Origin: Filibacter tadaridae
GTDB lineage: Bacteria; Bacillota; Bacilli; Bacillales_A; Planococcaceae
NCBI RefSeq assembly: GCF_900609045.1
Contig: NZ_UXAV01000042.1
Location: 310,001 to 374,000 of the forward strand
Direction: 5' to 3'
DNA: 64,000 nt
In this document: piece after piece, positions 35,615 through 43,412 of the stretch
How the letters are laid out: every line of letters begins with the position of its first letter
Numbering within the stretch: position 1 is the first letter of the stretch
The notes under the pieces: generated by a model
Told to the model about the DNA's origin: nothing
Databases searched by the model: none
Seen by the model: only the letters and a program-made list of their open reading frames with translations
Position numbers and translations under genes: made by a program

Positions 35615-36568
35615 TTACGTAACCGTTGCACTTAGCGCATCGCGCACCCATGCATTATATTCATAAGAAGTCTTACGTAAATTCAATCTTGCTTGAGAAC
35701 GAGGGCCTTTGTTTTTAATAATTTTCTTGAATTCCTCCCAATCGGGTTGTTGGTACGTCCATAATCTGCTCTCTTCATCAAAGCGGATTGTAGGGTCTGG
35801 AATTGTCAATCCAAGCGCTAGAATACGCGGAATGTATTTGTCGAAAAATATCTGTCTGAAGTCTTCATTTGTTTTTGTACGGATCTTGTATTTAATCGTT
35901 AAATCCTGTTTTGATGAACCTGTCGTTTCTTTGCTCGCAGGTCCGAAAAACATAAGAAGTGATTCCCACCAACGATTTAGCGCTTCTTGAATCATTGCTT
36001 TCTGTTCGTCTGTTCCTTCAGCTAATGCCATTATTATCGATTCACCGTGCTGCGCATGAAATACCTCTTCAGCACAAATACGCTGTAATGCCCTTGCATA
36101 GGGTCCATATGAAGCTTTCAACATATTTGTCTGCGTAATAATGGCCGCCCCGTCCACTAGCCAGCCGATAATGCCTGCATCTGCCCATGTTTTCGTTTCC
36201 ATATGGAAAACATTATGAAACTTCAAATCCCCCTTGAATAGATCCTGCATTAAATCTCCACGGTTTTTCCCATACGGTAGGAGTAAATCTTCCGTTACGC
36301 GCAGAAGTAGCTGTCCATGACCCATTTCGTCCTGCACTTTTGACATGATGCCCAGCTTCCTGCTAAGGGAAGGTGCTCTTGGTACCCATTCCTTCTCGGG
36401 TAATGCCCCCATTATCTCGCTAATACCATGCATGGAAATCAGCTTAATAAGCGTCACTCTATATTCCTCGGGCATCCAATCATCTGCTTCGATTTTTTCT
36501 CCCGCTTCAATACGCTCCATAAAATTTGCGAGTAGCTCGTCATCTGTAACTGTATGAATCGGTGTCAT
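35615..36568 (-). CDS. paaA: Phenylacetyl-CoA epoxidase catalytic subunit PaaA
   Basis: Diiron oxygenase alpha subunit (317 aa). The ferritin-like four-helix ligands are visible: KVQDEMGHGQ (Glu-x2-His) and CAEEVFHAQHGE (Glu-x2-His). It epoxidises the ring of phenylacetyl-CoA at C1-C2. It is the first gene of the paa operon; AAAGGAGG lies just before the ATG and a promoter with a palindromic spacer lies about 70-100 bp upstream. No paaE reductase gene follows in this window. Confidence 0.94.
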   Translation of the reverse strand: MTPIHTVTDDELLANFMERIEAGEKIEADDWMPEEYRVTLIKLISMHGISEIMGALPEKEWVPRAPSLSRKLGIMSKVQDEMGHGQLLLRVTEDLLLPYGKNRGDLMQDLFKGDLKFHNVFHMETKTWADAGIIGWLVDGAAIITQTNMLKASYGPYARALQRICAEEVFHAQHGESIIMALAEGTDEQKAMIQEALNRWWESLLMFFGPASKETTGSSKQDLTIKYKIRTKTNEDFRQIFFDKYIPRILALGLTIPDPTIRFDEESRLWTYQQPDWEEFKKIIKNKGPRSQARLNLRKTSYEYNAWVRDALSATVT

Positions 36569-36637
36569 TCATGAACCTCCTTTTAATTGAAATGTACGAT
36601 TCTACATCTCTATATAACGTTTTTATAACGAAGCTAT

Positions 36638-36665
36638 ACAATACCGTTATATATACGGCTAACAA
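36638..36665 (-). promoter_or_regulatory. paaA promoter with palindromic operator in the spacer
   Basis: On the minus strand TTGTTA (36660-36665) and TATTGT (36638-36643) are 16 bp apart. The whole spacer is the near-perfect palindrome CCGTATATATAACGG (36644-36658). A repressor bound there would block RNA polymerase, as TetR-type PaaR does elsewhere. No paaR gene is seen in the window. Confidence 0.5.
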
Positions 36666-36900
36666 GTTTTTACAATCCGATATTTTTTTATAAGAATCCA
36701 TTCATTGTATGATGCTTATTGTTATTTTATTTACGGGAGAAGAGATTTTCCTTTTAAAAATAAAGACATAAAGAAAGGTTTTCAGTGACCCTGCTTCGTG
36801 TCATAGAAAGTCCATTGGAATCTATACGAGAAGCTGCAAAAAAGTCTTTTGATTGATTGAAAGAGAGTGAAGTAAAAATTTCGGGAAAGACTATTTCGTA
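36666..36900. other. Intergenic region between paaA and a SASP gene
   Basis: About 235 bp between divergent genes. It must carry the forespore promoter of the SASP gene at 36916. I see no gene or convincing motif besides the SASP ribosome site AAAGGAGGAG at 36900-36909. Confidence 0.35.
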
Positions 36901-36915
36901 AAGGAGGAGATAAAA

Positions 36916-37179
36916 ATGGCACAAGATAATCAGAAATCAATGGCCAAGCTAAAAGAAGACGTCATGAAAGCACAGGGATACGACATGACCAAAGCTGGTT
37001 CTGATAAGCGCAAATTCGAAATTGCGGACGAACTAGGTATTCCACTTTCCAATGGATATAATGGAAAACTGACAGCCGAGCAGGCAGGAAAAATTGGGGG
37101 ACCAATCGGCGGGCCAATTGGTGGAAATATGGTAAAGGAAATGGTAAGGATGGCTCAAGAAGAAATGGCGAAAAAATGA
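36916..37179 (+). CDS. Small acid-soluble spore protein, alpha/beta type (with duplicated GGPI)
   Basis: An 87-residue spore DNA-binding protein like the one at 28471: KLKEDVMKAQGYD at the start, KFEIADELGIPLSNGYNG containing the germination-protease region, and NMVKEMVRMAQEEM at the end. The DNA-contact loop carries an extra GGPI unit (GGPIGGPIGGNM against GGPIGGNM in the paralogue), a four-residue in-frame duplication. AAAGGAGGAG lies 6 nt before the ATG. It is divergent from paaA. Confidence 0.95.
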   Translation: MAQDNQKSMAKLKEDVMKAQGYDMTKAGSDKRKFEIADELGIPLSNGYNGKLTAEQAGKIGGPIGGPIGGNMVKEMVRMAQEEMAKK

Positions 37180-37275
37180 CTGGAATTCCGGATATGGATA
37201 CCGGTTTTTCTAACAGTTGTTTAGTACTCGATCACTGAACGTCTTACGTCTATTAAGAAATTACAACAGGAAATC

Positions 37276-37312
37276 AAAAAAGCACTAGCCAGATTTGGCC
37301 AGTGCTTTTTTG
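37276..37312 (-). terminator. Terminator of yqkE
   Basis: On the minus strand AGCACTGGCC and GGCTAGTGCT pair around AAATCT, followed by TTTTTTG, immediately after the stop codon. Confidence 0.8.
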
Positions 37313-37561
37313 TCAATATTTCTTGCCTACATCTCCGTATTCATTGAGTAGTTCTTCAAACGTTTTATTTTTTTCTCGTTCTTTTCGCTCATGACGGATT
37401 TGCGCTTGACGCGCTTCTTCTTTTGACTGTTCAGCGTTAGACAGTTCTTTTTTCGCTTCTTTCAGTTTAGCTAGAATGTCATCACCGAGTGAGTCCGACA
37501 CGGTAAGATTATCATTCTCTTTCTTTTTCGGTTGTGGTTGTTGATTTCTTTTTTTCGCCAT
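37313..37561 (-). CDS. yqkE: DUF3886 family protein YqkE
   Basis: An 82-residue, highly charged, mostly coiled-coil protein. The pattern LGDDILAKLKEAKKEL followed by a Lys/Glu/Arg-rich helix and ending KTFEELLNEYG matches YqkE of B. subtilis from memory. No function is known. A polar N-terminus (KKRNQQPQPKKKEND) makes it soluble. It follows the thiolase gene by 20 nt and probably shares its transcript; AAAGGTG precedes the ATG. Confidence 0.8.
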   Translation of the reverse strand: MAKKRNQQPQPKKKENDNLTVSDSLGDDILAKLKEAKKELSNAEQSKEEARQAQIRHERKEREKNKTFEELLNEYGDVGKKY

Positions 37562-37581
37562 TGGTTTTCACCTTTCTTCTT

Positions 37582-38766
37582 TTAGGGACGTTTGACGATT
37601 GTTGCGACGCCTTGGCCACCACCGATGCAAAGTGTTGCCAATCCCGATTTTGAATCACGTCGTTGCATTTCGTGGAGAAGTGTAACGAGGATTCGTGCTC
37701 CGCTTGCGCCGATTGGGTGACCAAGTGCGATGGCACCTCCACTAACATTTAGTTTGTCTGCGTCGAATCCAAGTTCTTTATCGACTGCAAGTGATTGTGC
37801 TGCAAATGCTTCGTTGGCTTCGACAAGGTCGATATCGGCAAGTTCAATATCTGCTTTTGCGAGCGCTTTTTTGACAGCTTGAACAGGGCCGATTCCCATT
37901 ATGGATGGGTCTACGCCGGCACTTGCGTTTGCGGCGATTGTTGCGAGTGGTGTTAGTCCCAGCTCGTCCGCTTTTTCTTTCGACATGATGACAAGTGCTG
38001 CTGCACCGTCGTTTATACCGGAAGCGTTACCCGCTGTGACGCTTCCGTCTTTTTTGAATGCAGGGCGAAGTTTGCCTAGTTTTTCTGCCGTTGTTCCAGC
38101 TTTAACGTATTCATCCGTGTCAAAGATGACTGGCTCGCCTTTACGCTGTGGAATTTCGATTGCTACGATTTCATCTTTAAATGTACCGGCTTCAATTGCA
38201 GCTGCTGCTTTTTGCTGAGATTTTGCTGAAAATGCGTCTTGTTCTTCACGTGAAATGGAATAGCGGTCACAAACATTTTCTGCTGTGATTCCCATATGAT
38301 AATCATTGAATGCACACCAAAGTCCGTCTTTAATCATACTATCGACGATTTTTTGATCGCCCATTTTATAGCCATCCCGTGCATTTTGCATAAGGAAAGG
38401 TGCTTGACTCATATTTTCCATGCCGCCCGCGACAATTATGTCTGCATCTCCTGCAACGATTGCCTGGCGTGCAAGATGGATTGCTTTTAAGCCGGATCCG
38501 CAAACTTTATTGATGGTCATTGCCGAAACTGTTTCAGGTAGTCCCGCTTTGATACTTGCTTGTCGAGCGGGATTCTGGCCAAGTCCTGCTTGAAGTACAT
38601 TCCCCATAATGACTTCGTCTACGCTTTCAGGCGCAACGCCAGCGCGCTTAAGTGCTTCTTTGATAACGATTGCCCCAAGTTCAGTCGCTGGTACATCTTT
38701 TAAACTACCTAGGAACGAACCGATTGCAGAACGTACTGCGCTTACTATAACTACTTCTTGTGTCAT
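37582..38766 (-). CDS. Thiolase (acetyl-CoA C-acetyltransferase type)
   Basis: A 394-residue thiolase with both active-site cysteines: Cys in [11 protein letters not shown] (acyl acceptor) and in [13 protein letters not shown] (base), plus the His motif [17 protein letters not shown] and NEAFAAQ. It condenses or cleaves 3-oxoacyl-CoA. Near the paa genes it could serve as the PaaJ thiolase, but the sequence looks like a biosynthetic acetoacetyl-CoA thiolase. Start at 38766 has AGGGGGAAA upstream; a TTG at 38787 would lie upstream of that site. Confidence 0.9.
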   Translation of the reverse strand: MTQEVVIVSAVRSAIGSFLGSLKDVPATELGAIVIKEALKRAGVAPESVDEVIMGNVLQAGLGQNPARQASIKAGLPETVSAMTINKVCGSGLKAIHLARQAIVAGDADIIVAGGMENMSQAPFLMQNARDGYKMGDQKIVDSMIKDGLWCAFNDYHMGITAENVCDRYSISREEQDAFSAKSQQKAAAAIEAGTFKDEIVAIEIPQRKGEPVIFDTDEYVKAGTTAEKLGKLRPAFKKDGSVTAGNASGINDGAAALVIMSKEKADELGLTPLATIAANASAGVDPSIMGIGPVQAVKKALAKADIELADIDLVEANEAFAAQSLAVDKELGFDADKLNVSGGAIALGHPIGASGARILVTLLHEMQRRDSKSGLATLCIGGGQGVATIVKRP

Positions 38767-38845
38767 GTCATTTCCCCCTAATTCCAATTAAATATGTTGC
38801 TTGTCTAGGCATCCCTTCATTACAATAGTGTATAGGAGGGATGTT

Positions 38846-39748
38846 ATGTTCATTTTACCAAACAACGCAACAATTATCGAGGTTGGCCCACGTGATGGGT
38901 TACAAAACGAAAGTAAACTTGTCGCAACAGTGGACAAACTACGCTTTATTAAAGACTTGCAGCAAGCAGGTATTTCTGAAATGGAATTGACTTCATTCGT
39001 TTCACCTAAATGGGTACCGCAAATGGCGGATGCGAAAGAGATTGTTGAAAAAACGGATTGTGTGGGGAGACAATTCGTTCTTGCGCCGAATGCAATGGGT
39101 GCAGAACTTGCACTTGCTTCTGGCGCTACTAATGTCGCTGTTTTTGTAGGAGTTAGCAATTCATTTAATCAAAAAAATATAAATCGTACGACCGATGAAA
39201 GCATGGCAGCCCTTGAACCTGTCATTTCGAAATTAAAAGAACAAGGTATTTTTGTACGGGCATGTATTTCAACTGCGTTTTATTGTCCGTATGAGGGGAA
39301 AATAGAACCTGAAGATACAATTGCACTTTGTGATCGTTTTGTAAAAATGGGTGCAGATGAACTGAGTGTGGCGGATACGATTGGGATGGCAAATCCCCAA
39401 GAGAGCTATGCGTTGTTCATCAAACTGAAAGAGACATTTCCAGATGTATTACTCACAGCTCATTTTCATGATACGCGAAAAATGGCTATGGCTAATATTT
39501 TTGCTACATTGCAAGCTGGCGTCAATCGGTTCGATACATCGGCTGGCGGTTTGGGTGGATGTCCGTTTGCTCCGGGAGCGACGGGAAATGTTGCAACAGA
39601 AGATGTTGTCCATATGCTTGATACACTGGGTATCCGAACAGGCATTGACGTAAAAAAAGTTTGCGAAGCTGTAGCTAATATTGCACAACATGTATCACGT
39701 CCTATTGAGACTGGTATGTACAAATTATTTACTAACGAACAGCTATAA
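38846..39748 (+). CDS. mvaB: Hydroxymethylglutaryl-CoA lyase
   Basis: A 300-residue TIM-barrel lyase of the HMGL family that splits HMG-CoA into acetyl-CoA and acetoacetate in leucine catabolism. EVGPRDGLQNE carries the metal-binding Asp, AHFHDTRKMA the His pair, and GLGGCPFAPGATGNVATED the active-site Cys and flexible loop. The ATG at 38846 has AGGAGGG 5 nt upstream. It diverges from the thiolase gene, with promoters between them, and is followed by an esterase gene. Confidence 0.92.
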   Translation: MFILPNNATIIEVGPRDGLQNESKLVATVDKLRFIKDLQQAGISEMELTSFVSPKWVPQMADAKEIVEKTDCVGRQFVLAPNAMGAELALASGATNVAVFVGVSNSFNQKNINRTTDESMAALEPVISKLKEQGIFVRACISTAFYCPYEGKIEPEDTIALCDRFVKMGADELSVADTIGMANPQESYALFIKLKETFPDVLLTAHFHDTRKMAMANIFATLQAGVNRFDTSAGGLGGCPFAPGATGNVATEDVVHMLDTLGIRTGIDVKKVCEAVANIAQHVSRPIETGMYKLFTNEQL

Positions 39749-39763
39749 GGGAGGTTGAACGGA

Positions 39764-40690
39764 TTGAAACGGCGGGTCCTTTATATTTCAGGAATAATTT
39801 CAGGCGTTTTCACTGCAATTCTAACAATTTTCGGCATTATTGCAACGAATAAACTAATGTTCATGAAACTAAAGGAATCCGATTTTATTTTGGAACGTGA
39901 AACACTTGCGAAACGATTTGACGGAAAATGGTACGAAACAGTCCGCAAAGAGGATATATGGATTGATTCACCGAATGGTTATCGGTTGAAAGCAATTTTC
40001 CTAAAACCGCTCGAAACCACAAATACGGTTATCATATGCCATGGCGTAACGGAAAATAAAACTAACTCAATGCGTTTTGCTCGATTGTTCGAGCGATTAG
40101 GTTTTAATTCTGTTGTATATGATCATCGACGTCACGGTGATTCTGGAGGCAAAACGACAAGTTTCGGGTTCTATGAGAAGATAGATTTGAAGGCTATCGT
40201 TGAAGCTGTCAGAAATCGCATCGGGAAAAGGGCGTTACTCGGAATCCACGGTGAATCAATGGGGGCTGCCACGACGATACTTTATGCTGGAACATATGAG
40301 GATGAGGCAAATTTCTACATCGTCGACTGCCCTTTTTCCGACTTCACCGAGCAGATTTTGCATATTTTACGTAAAGAGACACCTCTTAGAACATCAATGG
40401 CTCTGCGGATTGCAAATATATTTCTTAAAATGCGTGATGGCTATTCACTTAACTCAGTATCACCGATTGAAGTTGTTGGGAATATCGAAAAACCTGTTTT
40501 GTTCATTCATAGTATGGAGGACGATTTCATTCTACCGTATATGACGACAGATTTATACCATGCTAAAGAGGGTCCAAAAATGCTAAAGCTGTTCAAGAGA
40601 GGGGCCCATGCTAAATCGTTCAACGAAAATCCGGTTCTATATGAAAAAAAGATTGATGAATTTCTAGGTCGATTTCATCTAAAAGTATAA
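39764..40690 (+). CDS. Membrane-anchored alpha/beta hydrolase
   Basis: A 308-residue alpha/beta hydrolase with one N-terminal hydrophobic helix (YISGIISGVFTAILTIFGII). The oxyanion strand is VIICHGVTENK, the nucleophile elbow GIHGESMGAAT (Ser), the acid in HSMEDDFILP and the His in KRGAHAKSF. It resembles the YqkD group of esterases/peptidases. The start TTG 39764 is preferred because AAGGGAGG lies 9 nt upstream; TTG 39755 is adjacent to it. It follows the HMG-CoA lyase gene directly, so it is probably co-transcribed. The substrate is unknown. Confidence 0.83.
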   Translation: MKRRVLYISGIISGVFTAILTIFGIIATNKLMFMKLKESDFILERETLAKRFDGKWYETVRKEDIWIDSPNGYRLKAIFLKPLETTNTVIICHGVTENKTNSMRFARLFERLGFNSVVYDHRRHGDSGGKTTSFGFYEKIDLKAIVEAVRNRIGKRALLGIHGESMGAATTILYAGTYEDEANFYIVDCPFSDFTEQILHILRKETPLRTSMALRIANIFLKMRDGYSLNSVSPIEVVGNIEKPVLFIHSMEDDFILPYMTTDLYHAKEGPKMLKLFKRGAHAKSFNENPVLYEKKIDEFLGRFHLKV

Positions 40691-40732
40691 AAAAAACACC
40701 CATCCATTGTTCAATCGGATTGGGTGTTTTTG
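40690..40732 (+). terminator. Terminator of the mvaB-hydrolase unit
   Basis: AAAAACACCCATCC pairs with GGATTGGGTGTTTTT (one wobble/mismatch) and ends in T5, directly after the hydrolase stop codon. Confidence 0.85.
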
Positions 40733-40740
40733 TGCACTCA

Positions 40741-40785
40741 CTTTTTGCTTACTTTTTTCGCACTTTTCTCATTAGATTTGCTCAT
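40741..40785 (-). pseudogene. Displaced 3'-end fragment of yneF
   Basis: The minus strand reads MSKSNEKSAKKVSKK-stop, nearly the C-terminus of the intact YneF encoded at 42898-43140 ([18 protein letters not shown]). Bases 40752-40786 and 42910-42944 match at 33 of 35 positions in the same orientation. An in-frame TAA lies just before the ATG, so this is only a remnant. The two copies bracket a 2.1-kb segment and may be the flanking repeats of an inserted element. Confidence 0.7.
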
Positions 40786-40796
40786 TTACAATATTA

Positions 40797-40828
40797 AAAG
40801 CTATCATTATTGGAGATAGCTTTTTTCT
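40797..40828 (+). terminator. Hairpin inside the islet
   Basis: AAAGCTATC pairs with GATAGCTTT around an eight-base loop, followed by six T residues. No gene is recognised just upstream. Confidence 0.5.
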
Positions 40829-41455
40829 TATATTCAAAGTGCAAAATATCTCTCGAAAGGAGTGCAAAATAACACTAAAAGTGACAAAGATGAATCTATC
40901 ACACTTGCATTTTGTAGTCAATACTGCTAAGTTGTGACTATGCTATTAGAACATTAGGATTTATACGATAGAGTACTGTCGATATCATGATTTGAGTGAT
41001 CTCAGTACGACTAGTAAGATTGTAGACGCAAAAAAGCCGAGCATCATTCAGCACGACTCCCTCAATATTTCGTTCAACTATTGTACCATTCATTTAGATA
41101 CTTCTAGGAGGTAGACATCGACACAGTTAATAGTATTATTCGTAGAAGTGGAGATGAGTTATCTTCAGATGGATTTAGTTTGTATTAGCGTGAAAAGGTC
41201 TTGAATCTTCTAAGTGATCATTATGTACACTTAGAATCCTAAAAGGGAAAACTATAGTTACTTTTGAAGGTCGTAGCGAAGTATTAATAGCCTGTCCAGA
41301 AGTGACCCCTAAAAAGGGGTGGTTCTGATTTGTAAATCTACACTTTGAAAAGTTTTTGCCTCCAACAGGAAAGGTCCCAAGTTCCAAAACAACCTGTTTC
41401 AGAACCTGGGAACCCACACTTTTCTAAAGAATATAATATACAGCTAGCTTATAAG
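40829..41455. other. Decayed non-coding stretch with gene remnants
   Basis: No intact gene in about 630 bp. AGTGCAAAATA is repeated at 40840 and 40861. A plus-strand coding remnant occupies 41108-41328. GGTCCCAAGTTC and GAACCTGGGAACC near 41370-41410 form an imperfect inverted repeat. AT-rich and without conserved organisation, the stretch looks like degraded mobile or phage DNA. Confidence 0.45.
41108..41328 (+). pseudogene. Unidentified gene remnant with stops and a frameshift
   Basis: Reading from 41108 gives DTVNSIIRRSGDELSSDG, then a stop, REKVLNLLSDHYVHLES, another stop, and after a one-base frameshift GKTIVTFEGRSEVLIACP to a TGA at 41326-41328. Codon use in each piece is protein-like, and the pieces join at plausible positions. 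I cannot name the family. Confidence 0.4.
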
Positions 41456-42070
41456 TTAATTGTTAATATATTTCTCAAACACATCACCAAAGTCTTTAAT
41501 TCGGTATTGGTCACGGGCAGCCGTTAACCAGGAGAAACCAAACTCGGTCAATTGTTTATACTGGTCGGCTAGCTGGATGTCAGACAGTCGTGCGTTATGC
41601 AATACTGTTACAGCTTTTTCAAGACTTCCATTCGCTAACTCTAACAGGATATTGTTGTCGTGGACTTTTTCCGAAATATAAGATAATGCTTTGTACAGAT
41701 CAATCAATTGGGCAAGTTGCTTTTTATCAACGTCAATGCTGAACGATTGATTGCTTAAGGAGAACTTGATTTCAACATCCAAATCCACTTTTCCCGCCGT
41801 TTCCAAAAACACATCGGTAATTTGATATTGCGAATACGAATAGCGTTTTAGCAAGCGCTTCGAAGATATAGCTTTCTCTCCATCGACGTGAATAAATGCA
41901 ATGTTCGTAAAGCAATATTCATCCATTTTTGTCTTGATTAAAAAATAAATCTTTTCATTCTCTTCATTTCGAATATAATCATCCGCATCCGTTTTATCAT
42001 AATCTTCTGGACCTATAATTTTACCGATATCCGACAAGCCTAACGCATCTGAAGCAAATTTTTTCAACAT
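41456..42070 (-). CDS. PH-domain-containing protein (YvbH-like)
   Basis: A 204-residue soluble protein. Residues 1-120 look like a bacterial PH-like domain (EKIYFLIKTKMDEYCFTNIAFIHVDG, then SSKRLLKRYSYSQYQITDV) and the rest an amphipathic helical extension (LAQLIDLYKALSYI ... FGDVFEKYI), the architecture of YvbH of B. subtilis. Function is unknown. GAGAAGGGG precedes the ATG. It is the only intact gene in the islet between the two yneF ends and is presumably cargo or a late insertion. Confidence 0.78.
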   Translation of the reverse strand: MLKKFASDALGLSDIGKIIGPEDYDKTDADDYIRNEENEKIYFLIKTKMDEYCFTNIAFIHVDGEKAISSKRLLKRYSYSQYQITDVFLETAGKVDLDVEIKFSLSNQSFSIDVDKKQLAQLIDLYKALSYISEKVHDNNILLELANGSLEKAVTVLHNARLSDIQLADQYKQLTEFGFSWLTAARDQYRIKDFGDVFEKYINN

Positions 42071-42378
42071 ATGCCCCGCCCCTTCTCTCTACTTAAATTC
42101 TTCCACCTGTATTATATAACTTTTCATGAGATAAATGCCAGAACCTCTATTCAAACTGATAAGTAATTACCACAATTCTTCCCCTGTGAACTTCTCTCAC
42201 CTTGTCTGGTAACATTGAAGATTGATTACTTGCGAATCTAACTTAGTGTAGCCTGTCCATTACTCTCGATTTCGGTAACAGTCAAACGGTAACAACACTA
42301 ACATGCTACAACCCTTGCTATCATTACATTTGGGAGACTATTACATACGTTACCGTTTAAGTACAGTCTACCGATAAC

Positions 42379-42406
42379 AAAAAAGACTAGGTCTGTTTCC
42401 CTAGTC
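42379..42406 (-). terminator. Terminator of the remnant gene ending at 42428
   Basis: On the minus strand GACTAGG and CCTAGTC form a 7-bp stem followed by TTTTTTG, 22 nt beyond the TAG of the remnant frame. Confidence 0.65.
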
Positions 42407-42427
42407 AGTAAATAGTAATCTATTTCT

Positions 42428-42578
42428 CTAATTTTTCATTTTGGGATTTGGACTTTTCAATATCATAATAACCTAAAAATTTTAGACCTTCCTTTGAAGT
42501 CTGAATCCGTTCGTACTTAACCCCTGCTACCTTAACCTTTTCCAGTAACCCGAAACTCATTAGCGCAGGGGCAATTGA
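42428..42578 (-). pseudogene. Remnant: C-terminal 49 residues of an unidentified protein
   Basis: An open frame after a TAA reads APALMSFGLLEKVKVAG, then YERIQTSKEGLKFLGYYDIE and a Lys/Glu-rich tail to TAG. It has no start codon with a ribosome site but does have its own terminator, so it is likely the real 3' end of a lost gene. The pattern could be a winged-helix C-terminus; I do not recognise it. Confidence 0.4.
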
Positions 42579-42711
42579 TTAGATGCATTAATAAGAGTAT
42601 TGTTTCCTTTTTAAACTAACTCCTGATTTTTATTCGGCATTGTTTTCTTGGTGAATCCTTTCGCTAAACAGTGAAACTTGTATTCCTCCAACAAATCGCT
42701 TAACAACAACA

Positions 42712-42760
42712 AATAGACCACTTCCCCTGATTAATCTTTCATCAGGAAAAGTGGTCTATT
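42712..42760. repeat. Long near-perfect inverted repeat
   Basis: AATAGACCACTT-CCCCTGA pairs with TCAGGAAAAGTGGTCTATT over 19 positions with two mismatches, around a loop of 11 bases. It may be a terminator or the end of a lost mobile element; the minus strand then enters a short coding remnant. Confidence 0.6.
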
Positions 42761-42897
42761 GGATAGTTTTAAAAAAATAGCAAAATCAAATGAAGGATTA
42801 ACCTGGGCATATAATCCAGGTAATTCCTTATGTGAACAATAAGCAATCAGCCATTGAATCAGCTGAAAAAACACTTTTAATCCCCGTCATATCAACG

Positions 42898-43140
42898 TTA
42901 CTTCTTAGGTTTTTTCGCACTTTTCTCATTTGCTTTGCTCATTTGCGCCATCATTTGGTTTATCTTCTTTTGTGAAGGTTTTTGTCCCATTTGCATCATC
43001 ATCATACGTAACATATCTTCATTAATCGGTGGGTTGTCCTTCAAGTATTTCATCATATATTGACGTGCAATGAAAAATCCGAGGGCCACACCTGCTAATA
43101 GCGCGACGATGATCAAAACGATCCACCATACTGTTGTCAT
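42898..43140 (-). CDS. yneF: YneF family membrane protein (UPF0154)
   Basis: An 80-residue protein with one N-terminal membrane helix ([22 protein letters not shown]) and a conserved cytoplasmic part [25 protein letters not shown] typical of UPF0154. It ends in a Lys-rich tail. Function is unknown. GAAGGAGGT precedes the ATG. Neighbours sirA and tkt are in the same relation as in B. subtilis. Its last codons are duplicated at 40741-40785. Confidence 0.93.
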   Translation of the reverse strand: MTTVWWIVLIIVALLAGVALGFFIARQYMMKYLKDNPPINEDMLRMMMMQMGQKPSQKKINQMMAQMSKANEKSAKKPKK

Positions 43141-43249
43141 CCGCTATACCTCCTTCACATACGTAATTCAAGTTTACTCTACCATGTAGGATTATACAGC
43201 ATTGCAAGCATGAATGGCAATGGCTCTACAAAAAATAGTTCGTGCGTAG

Positions 43250-43349
43250 TATAATGACTGTTCATAAACTTCGTTTTATTTTCAAGAAAATAAAAAAAAG
43301 GAGGTTTACAGGTATGAATGAGGAAATTCTAAAGAGTGAAAAAGTGTAG
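43250..43349 (+). other. Possible minigene: 11-codon reading frame with promoter -10 and strong ribosome site
   Basis: TATAAT at 43250-43255 is followed by AAAGGAGG (43297-43304) and an ATG at 43314 opening MNEEILKSEKV-stop (stop at 43347-43349). A hairpin terminator comes right after. The -35 region is poor (TACAAA). The unit could encode a small peptide, be a small RNA, or be the remains of a gene lost by deletion. Confidence 0.4.
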
Positions 43350-43360
43350 GTTGCCACGCA

Positions 43361-43396
43361 AAAAAGACCTACACAGACTAAAGCAGGTCTTTTATT
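43361..43396 (+). terminator. Terminator after the minigene, convergent with sirA
   Basis: AAAAAGACCT and AGGTCTTTTT pair around CTGC-like loop sequence with T-rich ends on both strands. It lies just beyond the sirA stop at 43413 and so may serve both sides. Confidence 0.65.
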
Positions 43397-43412
43397 ATGG
43401 TTGTTACTCTAT

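Larger units (their letters stand above)
42071..42897. other. Intergenic stretch with short gene remnants and inverted repeats
   Basis: About 830 bp with no intact gene. CGGTAAC / GTTACCG-type motifs recur between 42285 and 42377 (three or four copies in both orientations). A gene tail with its own terminator ends at 42428, and a second short tail (VGGIQVSLFSERIHQENN, stop at 42630-42632, minus strand) follows a long hairpin at 42712-42760. The mix resembles scars of integrated DNA. Confidence 0.5.

Noticed and set aside
40741-40785. Terminal repeat of an IS21-type element (GCACTTTT-rich sequence)
   Set aside because: The 33/35 identity with the 3' end of yneF and the matching translation explain the sequence better, and no transposase remnant was recognised.
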